Assembly: GCA_963971425.1 (NCBI GenBank)
Contig: OZ020520.1
Span: 6,242,553 to 6,306,552, forward strand
DNA length: 64,000 nucleotides
Reading direction: 5' to 3'
DNA from: Bryoerythrophyllum caledonicum
Taxonomy: Eukaryota; Streptophyta; Bryopsida; Pottiales; Pottiaceae
The notes under the pieces were generated by a model. The model had not been told where the DNA came from, did no database searches, and was given only the letters and a program-made list of their open reading frames with translations. Of this stretch, positions 10,570 through 22,816 are shown piece after piece. The stretch's first letter is position 1, and every line of letters begins with the position of its first letter. Made by a program: the position numbers and the translations under genes.

Positions 10570-11750
10570 ACGAAGATGCTAGGGGAAAAAAAGAAACAAA
10601 AGGTGGCAGACTTTGGTGCGCCAAACTTGCATCCTATTTGGGACATCCCATTCCAAAGCTGCAAGGATTTCCTCATAGAATTGAATATACGATTCAATGA
10701 GGAAAATATCGTACGAGCTTTGGAAAGCAAGTGCGTGAGATATCGTGATGAGGGCCTCAACAAATTCAACATTGAGATGTCTCAGTACCAAATGGATGTG
10801 TTGCATGCACCAGAGTGGTTCGCTGAGACTCAAAATTGGGGGTATTTGAAGTTTCTAGAGAGCAGAGTGCATGATGCAGTATGGAATTCAAAGAATCTGG
10901 TGGCAAAATATAGGAGAGAACATTGAGGAGGTGGTGAAGCTTTCAATGGGGTGGTTCTGAAGGCAAATTTGGTTGCCGCTCAAATGAGGCGATTTGCTAA
11001 GAATTGAAATAGGCATGGATCTGTGGGCTGATGGAACTTTAAAGAGTTTTGGGAGCTTACAACAAAATTGTCCAACCAAGCGCAAACAAGACCGGACCTA
11101 GCGAAAATGGAACACCAAATTGAATCAATGGCAGTGAGAATTTTACACCGGGGTGTCATACGATTTGCAGCTATCCATGCCTCAAAATACGAAGAGTATA
11201 CATACTAGTGGAATGGGGGGACAATACCGGAGATGCTCAATTGTGACTTCCAGTACGGAGATGACATGTATCTATCATATGGAAATTTCCTAGATGATGA
11301 GATTATTCAAGCCCATCAACTAGTCCAATTTCGTAAGAAACGGAGTGAGCGTGCATGGGCATTGCTGCATATAACGAATGAAGTAGACAAGAGCGGCAAC
11401 CTTCACAACGGCTAATCTCTACACAACATCCCCCTCCATTTTCCAGAAGATGAATCACGAGTATACATTGGAGTATGTGATTGGGGCATGACGACAGCGT
11501 CAATTGAATTGATGCAGTCACTAAACACGTTCAACGATGTGGAGACAATGGCTGAGACTTTGGGGAGAAAGTGGTGGGTGGATCCTAGAGTTGCATCCTT
11601 ACACAGACACGATGTTGATATTCAAAATATTCTGAAGTACTCAAAGGCTTCGGAAGAGTATGCAACAGCTCAAATAGCTAACGAATCAACGGCAAGACCA
11701 TGTCAAGAGACTATCAGAGATTGCAGTAGGAGGGCGAAAGTTTTGTAATA
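10570..11750 (+). pseudogene. Decayed coding region, unknown family
   Basis: Three open pieces on the plus strand (within 10576-10926, 11233-11415 and 11488-11748) have amphipathic, protein-like composition (for example PIWDIPFQSCKDFLIELNIR and AETLGRKWWVDPRVASLHRH) but are split by stops and non-coding gaps. I do not recognise the family. The strand and spacing suggest one former gene or mobile-element exon set. Confidence 0.35.
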
Positions 11751-11984
11751 TTCACAAATTAAGAATTTGCGGATACATTTCATTTGTACATGAGTAGATT
11801 GTGTTTTGCTAGGAGAGACAACGTTGGAGGACTATCACATATCATCACACGCTTCAGCGACACATGGAACTAGCCCACGCAACATGAGCATTTTTGGACC
11901 ACCTATTACTAGTAGCGTGTAGAAGTTGCATTTTCTATAGCACGAGTAGATTGCAAAGAGTATTGTAGAAGTATAAACAATGAC

Positions 11985-12142
<158 letters not shown>

Positions 12143-12203
12143 ATTTATTTATTTGGATATTCTTATGTTAGGATGTATTTTTATTCTATTCAATTATACT
12201 TCT

Positions 12204-13770
12204 TTAATACCTAAAAGCCCGTGACAACCTCATACCAAAAACACTTCAAAACTGTTGATTCTAGTGCAATGAGTAAGGAAGAAAACAAAACCTTGTATTT
12301 ATTCTTTTGACCATAGAATCTCTATAAAGACTTACTAAGTAACATACTCACAAAATTTCATACACTTTGACTGCATCAATTGAAAGATTATAGTGTTAGA
12401 AGTCAAGAAAATGGTTTATTTTCTTCCCTGCCTTGAGTGGATCAAGAGACTTTGAATTCACTTGGTATTAAATTATTGCACTACACAAAGTCTAAATTTT
12501 TTACCATTGTGTTGAGCATGATGTTAGTTCCGTGTTCAAAAAAATTTAGAGGTAGGAAAGGGGTGTAGCATATTCAAAACAACTTACAAGTGTGCAAGGA
12601 GTGGAGGTTCAAAAATTGTCAGTTCACAATTTATTTTTTTGAAAACTTAATGTGTTTAAGAATGATAATCCAAATAGTCAATTAGAAGGTTTACACCACA
12701 TGTTGTTGTAGAAAAAATGAAAAGTAAAAAATATGAAGATCTCTAGGTTTTATGTGAAAAAGATGAAGTTTTTTCCCCGCATGCCCGAAATGTGTAAAAA
12801 TGTGTAAAAATGTTTTTTTACACTAAAGACAAGAATTTTTTATGACATCTTCAAAGAACGTAATATTCTTTGCATGTACGGAAAATCTCAATGTCAATAG
12901 AGACATCTAGCAAAAGTTTGGAGCTCCGAGCTGCTCGAAGTCCCCATTTCTAACTTTGTGTGGTACTAACTTTCAAACCATGAATAAAATTTTTTTGTGT
13001 ACATTGGATGAAGAAGGTTTTATGCACAATTAGTAGGCGGTGGACCTAGACAATAAACCTATTCCTTGCATTGAAGACAAGTGGGCCTCTCAAGCGTGCA
13101 CTCATTTGTGGGAAAATACCCCCTATTTTTTTATTGTTCATTTAAAAAAAAATTAAAAACTTCAAAGATGATTAAGTGTCTAAATTAACTAGGGAGGACC
13201 CCGTTGGAGTATTTAGGGGTTTCTTCATTTTCAAAAAGATTGTGAAAGGTGCGGTGATTTAAGAAATGACCAAAATCATTGTAATTTTTTACAAATTCAT
13301 TTTTCAGACAGTCAAATCCAAACAGTGAAAACAAACGTTTTGATTTCTTTTTATTGTATAAAAAAAATGAGAATAAAGTCAAAATCTCCACTTTTTTTGT
13401 GGAAACAAAGAAACTGTTTATAAGTGTTTTTGCATTGTGCCCAACAAACATGACTCTTCTTGGACTACACTTTTTACACTATAAAACGTTCTATTTTTTG
13501 AGAATTTCACACAATAATATGTTACTGAGTTGCGTAATAAATCTCACATTTTGGTTCAACTCTTTTAAATTGCCTTCTTTCAAAAAAAAATTGTACTTGG
13601 CGTAAGTTCAATTCTACACCTCCCATAGGAAAAACAATTACATTCCCACGTACCTCATACCTACTTGCATCTTTACACATAATTTGAAGACTTCAAATTC
13701 AAAATCCACTTCCTAGAATTGTGCCCTTGATTTATAGTTCTGTAAAATGCCTTGGGCCTTTAGGGGTTAA
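12204..13770 (+). mobile_element. TTAA-flanked element, family B copy 2 (long form)
   Basis: The left end is TTAATACCTAAAAGCCC and the right end, reverse complemented, is TTAACCCCTAAAGGCCCAAG. The first 900 bp match the elements at 32098 and 33657 (TTCAAAACTGTTGATTCTAG, GGGGTGTAGCATATTCAAAA, ATATGAAGATCTCTAGG). It is about 600 bp longer than the 950-bp copies, so it is either a longer ancestor or carries an insertion in its right half. It has no long open frame. Confidence 0.7.
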
Positions 13771-14190
13771 TAGTATAGATAATGGGACAACAATATGAAA
13801 TTGGAGTAATATTGTAATTGATGAAGCAAACAAATATCAAATATTTGCGAAGAAAGTACTTCGAGAAAAGAATAATTTGGAGATAAATTAAAAATAAATA
13901 AAATCATAGCTTGTATATTCTATTAACACCTATAAGAGTGCTTTTCAATTGAGCAACAACCCTAAACCATCCATAGTGTAATGGATAGACCAACAATGAC
14001 TCAAAACTTTGTAATAGTGCATCTATGATCTAGCATCAACTTGAACCACTCTCTTTTCTGTGGAAAGAAGTACGAGTGAAGCATACAATTTACATGTGTA
14101 TAGTCTAGCTACTCATTGATATCAGTAGGAAGTTCATAATCACTATCACGTTTGACCTCAGCTCCGCTAGATTGCGAGGGGTCATCTTCA
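13771..14190. other. Spacer, nothing recognised
   Basis: AT-rich sequence with no supported gene or repeat. Confidence 0.3.
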
Positions 14191-15270
14191 TCATCCGTGA
14201 TGTCTTCCTCTTTGCTTCTTCATTTTTTGACATGGACTGAATGGTTTTGAACCTCTTGCAAGTCTTAATGGCATGAAGGGGATTTCTTGCCGACGTGTTG
14301 TTACGGCGTGGTGACCGTGCAGATGGCTACATGGAAACCTGTTGTTTATAATTGATTGTGGAGGTTGTCTAGGTCCTACCGCACTAGGCACATTGACATC
14401 AAAAGTCTCTAATTTCATCTTTAAGGCAACGTTTGCCTTTAAGGATGACAAACTACGACGAGGAGGAATTCCGGAATGATTTTTGAAGACCATGGAAAGA
14501 GGTACATTTCCATCACTAGAAATATTGTCACATTGAGCTTCTAATGTCCGTGGTTGTACCTGCTTTGAAAGGGACACCAAAGCATGCCAATGGAAGGATT
14601 TCAAATTGGTTCTAGTCACATTTGTGGGAGAGTTTCCAAATAGAGACCGTGACGCACCACCATACAAGGAGGGTTTTTCCTGAACAAAGGAAGTGTTTTT
14701 TTTCGTCAAGTGTAGTGGACTTCTAGTGCCGTGGGGACTATCATCTTCTCTAGTATTTTCCTTGAGAAGTGTGGTATCTTTTGCAAATAGTGCGATTGTT
14801 GTTTCGTTAAGATTTTTGGCAAGTCCGGCACTATGGATGTTGAATTCCTCAACATCTTCCTTTTGTTGCCCTTGAGTTTTATGTCCATGTAGGGTTGTTT
14901 CATGTGAGGATGATATATCTCCTTGTACTCTATTCTTCATATCATTGCCTCCACATGGACAAGTATCTTGAGTTTGTTCCGGAATTGTTGTTGGTCCATT
15001 CCCAAGGATATTTTTACTATTGACCATGCCATCCCCGTTCAAGTATTGTGCTATGGGCAACAAGTCATCCGCTTTTTCTCCAACGATATCATCATCGGAG
15101 AAATCTTACTAATTGCCAAAGGCATGGTGAATACTTGTGGTACCTTTTGGAGGGTGACTATCAATGTCATCATCTAGGTATTCATCGTTGTAGTTGGCAC
15201 CTACATCGGTACTTGCATTGTTGGAGTCTTTGGAGTTATCTGATTACCGGCTTGGGGGTCCTCTAAATCC
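14191..15270 (-). pseudogene. Ser/Asn-rich open frame, unknown
   Basis: A 290-residue minus-strand frame (15063-14191) is rich in Ser, Thr, Asn and charged residues. It ends in a His/Arg/Lys-rich tail (QKMKKQRGRHH). Upstream on the same strand an acidic segment (ANYNDEYLDDDIDSHPP) is separated by two stop codons near 15105-15110, so the gene seems broken. No domain is recognised and low complexity suggests a disordered protein. A GCTC-block repeat lies immediately upstream. Confidence 0.35.
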
Positions 15271-15284
15271 AAGTTCTCCGTGTA

Positions 15285-15450
15285 AGACCTCTTCTCATCC
15301 GGGGAAAGCTATTTTGCAAGCGTAGAATTGCGAGTGGAGAGCGGCGAGCCTTGGTTCGCGAGCCCAGAGCACAAAAAGTAGAGAGTTTAACGAAAAAAAT
15401 GTAAAGTTTACGGAAATTTAAAGTTAAAGTTAAAGAAAAAATAAAAGTGA
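15285..15450 (-). repeat. Dispersed GCTC-block repeat, copy 2
   Basis: On the minus strand it reads a T-rich lead, CTACTTTTTGTGCTCTGG, GGCTCGCGAACCAAGGCTCG, then CCGCTCTCC and TACGCTTGCAAAATAGCT. The order is the same as at 6890-7085 and 25480-25605. Confidence 0.65.
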
Positions 15451-16199
15451 ACATTAGAGTAGGGTCATATAGGCGTGAAAATTGGACTAGATGTGAGATT
15501 GAAGTGCTATTAAGATGTACTAAATTGCCACTAGAAGTGAAATTAGAGTAGGGACTGACCGATGAAATGGGTATTACTATCCTATGACTGTCGATAAATT
15601 GTGTTTTGATGAAAACAATTCTTTGCACAAAAAGATGAGGAAAGTTGGATTCCAAATACAATTTCAACTAGTTATTCCTCAAGACTTATAAATATCCAAG
15701 GAGTAAGTGAGATTTAAAGAGGGAGATTTTGAATTTGAATTAAGTGGAAATTGAATCGTGATTTCTGTCGACTGAGGGACTCCAACCATGTATGTAGAAC
15801 TAATATTGGTATTTAAATCATTTTCCTAAGAAAAACTCAAGAAGCAATTTATCTTCAATGGACATAGTGAGGGACCACATAATGGGCTGCTATAGCAGAT
15901 TTCCATATGAACTAATGTAGAGTGATTTTAAAGGTTGCTTGGAGGAGAAGAGCGTGTTTAGTGGTACGAGAGTAGTGTTTATATTTTCCATAGTGGATAT
16001 TCTATCTGTTGTAGAGTTTGAATATGATGAAGAGAAGAGCTTGAAATCAACGACTCTGAAACATTGCAGTGATGCAATATAATCAAAACGATGATATCAA
16101 GTTAGAAATGCAGTGGCAATCTAAAGTCATCACTTCCTTCAATCAATGTCAATTTTGGCACTCTCTTTACTGAGGTGCTAATGCGCAATGCAACACCTT
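15451..16199. other. Spacer, nothing firmly recognised
   Basis: No supported gene is seen. The 3' part of the decayed methyltransferase-like copy that follows on the minus strand may reach into this interval, but I could not align it. Confidence 0.3.
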
Positions 16200-17965
16200 T
16201 GTGTGATCAATGAGAATGTGGCCACACTTGCCACAAAGGTATTTTGTTCATTGGCAACATCGACATGGATTTCAGGAACGAAGACAAAAGAATGAGTAAA
16301 TTAACATGACTGCAAAGAGTGGGAAAATAAATTGAATTTGAAAGACAAAGTTGTTCAAATTCGGTACACAAGCATGAACACCAGACAATACTTCCATTAT
16401 CTTCATGATACTCGTGGGCTCAAGAAAGATTGAAGCAGGATGTGACAAAATGAAGCGGGAAGCACATCTACTTTCTACTTCAATTTCTGTGTAATAAAGG
16501 AGAGGGGACCTTATCCATCTTTTGTTAATGGTAGTGGGCCTGAGTAACGGCTTTGAGCAGTAACCGCAACAGTTAGGATAATGTGGACTAGATCAATGAT
16601 ATATGTGTCGACACCTAAATTCACTACCGTAAGGATCTCATTATGAGCCGCCTACTTTGTTGTCATCTCAGCAATAGCAACCTCAGCAAAGAGCTTCATG
16701 CTCGCTTTGGCCTTGGCAACCACAACCTTCAACTTCATAGCACCTTCAGCCTCCACGGTTGTTTTTGCCTCCACCGTTACTTTCTCTTTCTTTGCCTTCT
16801 CAGCTTTAGCCTCCGCGGCTGTTTTTGCCTCCACCGCTGCTTTCTCTTTCTTTGCCTTCTCAGCTTCAGCCTCCTTCTTCTGCGTTCCTCTTGTCTGCTT
16901 TATAGGCGCCGTAGCATCTAGCGGAGGAACCATGATCTCAGTGCCAACTTAATCGGACTAGATGCCATTTCTGAGTTTGGTGTTAAGGATAGGGGCTTGG
17001 TCATTGGGGAGTCGAAGTATCACCCGCATTTATGCTAGTGCAGATAGGCCCACTTTTTGGGATGTTTTCAGCTAGAATGCACTTGTTGCCATCACGATCT
17101 AGATAACTTTCAAAGTATGCACGCATCTTTAATGCCGCCTTCCTTCTATACAAAATGTAGAAAAGTATTTGTATAAGACCTAGGTCATGGCCTATGAAAG
17201 TCCGACGCCTAACTCTGCAATGTGGTTCTTATGCACACCCTTCACATCCAACTTGTCCAGAACCGCCAAGTCCCATAGCTAAATGCGCATCCGCTCTACG
17301 TAATCTTGAATCAATAGAATGAGACACTCTCTAAAAGCCTAAATGATGAAAGTCAATCGCCTCTCCAAGTTCAAATAATGTAGAATCAAATAAGACCACC
17401 ACCTCAATTGAAAGCTTCAAAAGCATCTCTAGTGAAATCATATGAACTAGTTTAGAATCAAGATTATTGAAGGTATTGAAACAAACATGTGCTTACCAAT
17501 TTGCCTTCATCAGCTATCCAAGAAAAGAATGGTCTGCTAGCTTTCCCATTGGAAATTTCAGTAAAACATGCAAAGAAGCTAGCTTATTCTCGCACTCCAG
17601 CCACTTGACCTTTCTAGCAGCGTCCATTGCAGTGGTTGAGGGATAAATCAAATTTTTTTGAGACATCTTTGGATAATCTTTCAGACTCTAATTATATAGC
17701 CTGATTTGTTTAAGGGACTGTGGAGTATACTTAGGGTCCGCAATGGACAGCAGCTTCTTCAACATAGGTATCATTTTTTTTTCACTTTCATCACAACTTT
17801 GTTGACCACCTTGTGGAGTTTCTCCGTTGTCCACTCAATTGACTTATCTAGAAAACTGTTCTTGAAACATCTGAGTTGCATTGGAACGACATTATCAAAC
17901 TGTTTCTGAATAAAAAAATACGATTGCATCAGCAAGGATGCAATGAAGGATAGGTGAGACTGCAC
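16200..17965 (-). pseudogene. Methyltransferase-like transposon gene, copy 3 (decayed)
   Basis: Read on the minus strand, 17905-17771 gives KSIEWTTEKLHKVVNKVVMK, which aligns with KTVQWNRKDLHHEVLEKVKK of copy 1 just after the same splice acceptor (TTATTCAG). The stretch near 17180-17110 gives ALKMRAYFESYLDRDGNKC, matching the PPFFANYLDPTSDSCMF block. The frame 16933-16652 gives KQTRGTQKKEAEAEKAKKEK, matching the coiled coil. Near 16280 PEIHVDVANEQNTF matches PEVHPVLANMNKFC. Many stops and shifts break the gene, and I did not find the SAM-binding part. A foldback array begins about 250 bp upstream of the first recognisable exon, as in copy 1. Confidence 0.7.
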
Positions 17966-18214
17966 TAATGTTCTAAACTACAAGCACATCACGATATGGA
18001 CGCAATCAATATCGGCAGACCCTAGATAGAGACTTGGAACATGCCTTACGGTCTCCACTTGACGGCAACCGCTTAGTTGCGAGAATCTCCTAGACTGTAA
18101 TTTACTTAAACTAACAACTAGTAATAATAGCTACCTACAAAGGGAAGGTTGAATTTGAATGTCCGCTTGGAAGTCTGCTACTTCAGCAACCCATGGAGAC
18201 AATCATACCTTTCT

Positions 18215-19700
18215 AAAGGGCCCTCTTATTTTTTTTAGAGAACTTCAAAGAATATGCCAACATCTACACCTATGTAGATGCCAATTCTAAGGATTTAAAA
18301 AGAAACCTCTGAAGGAGCTGCCAACATTGGCACTCTTCTAGAGGGCCTCTCCAATTTTTATTAAAGAAACCTCCAAAAGTAGGGCTGACATTGGTGCCCC
18401 TTAAGAAGTCCCTTTATATGTATATTAGAAGAACCTCCAAAGAGCAGCCGACATTGGCGCCCCTCAAGAGAACCCCTTAAATGTATATTAAGAAACCTCC
18501 AAAGAGGTAGCCAACATCGGCCCCTTCCTAGAAGACCCCTTAAATGTATATTAAGGAACCTTCAAAAGGATCACCGACATCTTCCCTCTCCAAGAAGACC
18601 CCCTAAATGTATATCAAGTGAATCTCCAACATGGCAGCCGACATCGGCGCCCCTCATGAGAATCCCTTCAATATATATTAAGGAAACCTCCAAAAGGGCT
18701 ATTGGCATTAGCGCTCTTCTAAAGGGCCTCGTAAATGTATATTAAGGGAACCAAAAAAAAAGTAGCCGACATCGGCGCCCCTCTAGAAGACCCTTTAAAT
18801 TTATGTCAAGGGAACTTCCGAAAAGGGAGCCGACATTGGAGATTCTCTAGACCTCTTAAATGTATACTAAAGAAACCTCTAAAAGGACAGCCGACATCGG
18901 CTGCATCTAGAATGTGCAATACGCTCTGAAAAATTTGAAGATATTTCCAAAATGGTACTACAATTTATTATTGAACATTGTACGGATGAGTTATCAATGG
19001 ATGAAGTTCTGAATCTCATAACTTCATCCGCAAATAACTCATTCGTACAATGTCCAATGATAAAATATAATACCATTTCAAAAATATCTTCAAGTTTTCT
19101 AAAGCGTGGTTGCAAACTTTAGGGGTAGACAATGTCGGCTGCCCTTTTGGAGGTTCCCTTAATATACTTTGAAGTGGTCTTGTAGAAGAGTGCCGATGTC
19201 GGCTACCTTTTTGGAGGTTTCCATAATATACATTTAAGGGGTCCTCTAAGAAGTCGCCGATGTTGGTAGCCCTATTGGAGGTTCCCTTCATATACATTTA
19301 AAAGGTCCTCGTTGTGGGCGCCGATGTCGGCTACTCTTTTAGAGGTTTCCTTGATATACATTTAAGGGGGTCTTTTGAAGGGCACCAATGTTGTCTGCCT
19401 TATTGAACGTTTGCTTCATAAAAACTAGACGGGCTCTCTAAAGAGGGTGCCATTGTTGGTAGCCTTTTTGGAGGTTTGCTTCAAACATTTGGAGGAGGGG
19501 ACTTTTGGAGGGATGCCAATGTTGGCATCTCTTGTGGAGGTTCCCTTAATAAATATTTAAAGGGCCTTGTAGTATAGTTTTGTTGTCGATACCATTTTTT
19601 AAGATGTTTTTTTTAACATTGGAGGAGGATCTCTTTTAAGAGGTACCGATGTTGGCACCTATTTTGAAGGTTCTCTTTCTAAATGTTGAAGGAGAAGTTT
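18215..19700. repeat. Foldback array: inverted arms of about 63-bp units around a hairpin core
   Basis: The left arm (18215-18905) has about 11 units, each with GCCGACATCGGC or a close variant, then CCTCTAGAAGACCCCTTAAA and TGTATATTAAGGGAACCTCC. The right arm (19126-19700) has about nine units of the same sequence in the opposite orientation. The core (18906-19125) is itself an inverted repeat. Landmark spacing is 61-66 bp. Long inverted arms of tandem units are the defining structure of Foldback-type elements. Here the array lies between a methyltransferase-like gene (minus) and a transposase fragment (plus). Confidence 0.85.
18906..19125. repeat. Hairpin core of the foldback array
   Basis: AAATTTGAAGATATTT ... 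AACATTGTACGGATGAGTTAT on the left is mirrored on the right by ATAACTCATTCGTACAATGT ... AAAATATCTTCAAGTTTT. Arms of about 100 bp are nearly complementary, with the axis close to 19018. It is non-coding. As DNA it could extrude a cruciform and as RNA it would form a long hairpin. Confidence 0.9.
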
Positions 19701-19706
19701 TGTTTG

Positions 19707-21021
19707 ATATTAAGATGGCGGAAATGTTGTCATGTAATTTGACATAGACGGTTCACAACAAATGACTGCAATAGTCCGGCACAAAAAGAGACGATTTGTA
19801 TGTCGCCATTGTGGATGACATGGTGTGCATTCATGCAGGTTATTGTCTATTACCAATTTATCAAGAGTGGGAAGCCGAGAACTAGTCTTGACAAAGAAGA
19901 ACTGCGACTTTGTAGTCTCTATCGTACCGCTAAGCACATTGGAAATGCGAAGGTTCTTTGTGCCGCTCTTGCCACAATGCCTACTGTGGACAAATCCTAC
20001 ATACGAGAGCCTCACTTGGAAAGTAAAGAAGAATTTGTCTCGTTGAATTGAAAAGCAAAACTCCCTTTGTGTTCTCAATTTGACTCCCATTGCCTAGACA
20101 AGATCTGTTTCTTTCATCCATGGCTTAGAACTTAGAAGATGGCATAATGATCTGAAATTTACTGATCACATAGTTGATGACTCTTAAATGCCCTCCGAAT
20201 GCAGACATCTACCAATCGAGGTTGATTTGTCCTATGCAATACGTTAAATCTATTCAAGAAACTGATTGTGACAAGGAGCAAGGGCACATCGCAAGACTTT
20301 CCAAGACCTCAGGAAAAGCTTGCATTGCCATGTAGGGCAAGAAGTATTGTGTAGCAAGGATTGTGTAGAATAGGCGACCTACAGCTACTCCAACTTATAT
20401 TGACCTCATGGAAAATTATAAGAAGAGCAGACTGGAGAAGATGCAATTTTTCTTCTACAAAGACAATAATTATTGATGTGTCCACAATCCTCAACGACTG
20501 TGAGTGGTTTCAAAATCCCATGTCCCAGACGTCTGGCCGGTGAAGATGGGCACTAACCTTAGCAGGTCCAAAATACTTCCTCTCGAATGCGGCGACTTGA
20601 GACTTGCCAAATGTGTAGAGATTTATCCTCAAAAGCTATTCGGCAAAAAGGCATTTCAGTGAATCTTGCGGACTATCTTTTCCCTTCCAATCCTTTGGAC
20701 CACTCTACCAAGAAATTTGGAAAGAACATCTGCATGAATCTAAAGCTCCGACTACTAAACTCCATAATGATTTTGCCTTTGCACTATCAAAAGCTGCGAA
20801 AATCTGCGATATTCTTATGTTACCGCTTGCAACTCTTGGCTGCATTATTACTTTACAATCCAATAGCATTTCAAAGGTTTCAAGCTATGTGTTGACAATT
20901 GGCCAATTCTTGTCCATGTTTCACAGATACGTCAAACAAGTCACTTGGCAAGCGCGGTGTATGGACCTACTTCAAGCACCTCTACTACATCTTTACCATA
21001 GTATATGGATTTGACTAGGAC
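19707..21021 (+). pseudogene. SWIM transposase, copy 2: decayed exon 2, 5' part
   Basis: This aligns with exon 2 of the transposase at 58070-61621. Landmarks in order are MAEMLSCNLT (matching ADMPSCNLAE), VHNK-stop-LQ-stop-SG (matching HNRWLQQSG), AFMQVIVYYQFI (19834-), ATPTYIDLMENYKK (20385-), VPDVWPVKMGTNLS (20528-), and a C-terminal SANSCPCF-like stretch, GKRGVWTYFKHLYYIF (20900-21000). The SWIM pattern keeps CxC and His, but the third ligand Cys of CKH is Phe here. It begins right after an AG that fits the exon 2 acceptor. The first exon is absent. The frame is cut by a hAT insertion at 21021 and resumes at 24705. Confidence 0.8.
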
Positions 21022-21869
21022 CAGGGTTGTCTACATAGACGGACAGGGGCCCAAAGACAGCGGACGGACGGACAGGACGGACAACACTTTTTGGCGGACA
21101 ATTGCGTGTAAAAAAAAATTACAAACCCTAAATCAAAATTACAACTTACCCCCTAGTAAAACACATGTGCCGACACGTCAGACCGCTTTCCACGTCACAT
21201 CATAGGGTCGGGCGCGCACCTTTGGGCCGCGCGCGTACCTAGCAGGGCCGCGCGTGTACGCAGGAAAAAAAAAATAAAAAAATTTGTACGCGCCTAGCTC
21301 TTGTAAGCATGCGCCCGACCTTTTGGATCGGGTGCGCACGTACAAGGGCTGGGCGCGTACGAACAAGGGCCGCGCGCATATGTAGCAGGGCCCCGCGCGT
21401 ACGCGAAAAAAAATAAAAAATAAAAATAAAAATAAAAATAAAAATTTGTACGCGCCCAGCCCTTGTAAGCATGCGCCCGACCTTTTGGATGGGGCGCGTA
21501 CGTACAAGGGTTGGGCGCGTACAAACAAGGGCTGGGCGCGTACCATCAAAGGCTAGGCACGTACGAACAAGGGCTACGCGCGTACCAAACAGGGCCGCGT
21601 GCGTACGCCAAAAAGAATTAAAAAATTAAAAAATAAATTTGTACGCGCGCGGCCCTTTTAGGCATGCGTGCGGCCCTATAAGGTAGGCGCGCGGCCCTTT
21701 TAGGCACGCGCGGCGCCCCTTAAGGTACGCTTTGGCCCCTTGGTATACGCGCCCGGCCCCGTAAGGTACGCGCCCGACCCCTTTAGGGACGCGCCATCCC
21801 CTTAAGGTACGCGTTCGACTCCTTCTGACTCCTTCTGGCACGAGTGGAAGCTCTTTAAGTAAGGACATT

Positions 21870-22540
21870 CAAATACTTGAAGTTCTTAAACAAATTATTT
21901 ATATTATGTTTACTATACTTAAACTAGAAATTGTGATTGAGATATATATTTAGATATATCAATGAAACCATAGCAAGTTGTATAAGGTATGAAGATGCAT
22001 ATACAACATTTACATTTACATTTGAATGCATCAACTTCTTCTTAGTATCATTCCAATTAATTTTGTGTCAATTGCTTAAATAAAAAAGCAATAACACAAG
22101 ACACATTCTATGGTTAAAAAGAAATTAAAGTCTATAATGACATTTACAATATTTGATTCAATTATTACATGAACAATTGTTGCAATCCTTGTTAATTAAA
22201 AAGGCCATAGCCCATGGCCAAATATAAATGATTTTGTGTACATGATTGCCAAAAGTAAATAAATAAATACACACACCTTGACAATCTTTGAAATCAATAA
22301 TAGTTAATGACGACACTTTTAATCAAAGAAAGACAATAGATGATATTGGTGAAAAGAAATCAACATTTTATGTATAAGGGGTGGACAAAAGCTTAGAAAA
22401 TGTGGGCACAAGGAGGAATGAGGCTTATACATGGTCCACATCTTCATTATGCCACTAGCAATAATTCAACAAGATAAAGGAATTTAAAAAATACAAAATA
22501 GTAGAGGGCAAGTTCTATTTGTGTTGAGCATAGATGTGTA
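21870..22540. other. AT-rich core inside the hAT element
   Basis: About 670 bp of AT-rich unique-looking sequence breaks the GC-rich array into two halves. It has no coding potential and no recognised ends. It may be the original interior of the element or a captured or inserted fragment. Confidence 0.5.
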
Positions 22541-22768
22541 TGCAAAGGAGATTGATAAGTGTGCAAGGAGGCATGCGACTATATAAGAGGGGCGGGTCAC
22601 TAGTACAAAAGAACAGCGGGCGGGTAAACAAGGAGGTAGGGCGCATACTCCAAAAGGTTGGATGCAAACTTAAAAGGGTTGGGCGCGTGCCTAAAAGGGC
22701 CGCGCGCGTACCTACTAGAGCCGCGCGCGCACACCAAAAAAAAAATTAAAAAAATAAATAAATAAATA

Positions 22769-22769
22769 A

Positions 22770-22813
<44 letters not shown>
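22769..22813. repeat. TA dinucleotide microsatellite
   Basis: A run of about 20 TA steps inside the hAT element, preceded by AAATAAAT repeats. Confidence 0.95.
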
Positions 22814-22816
<3 letters not shown>

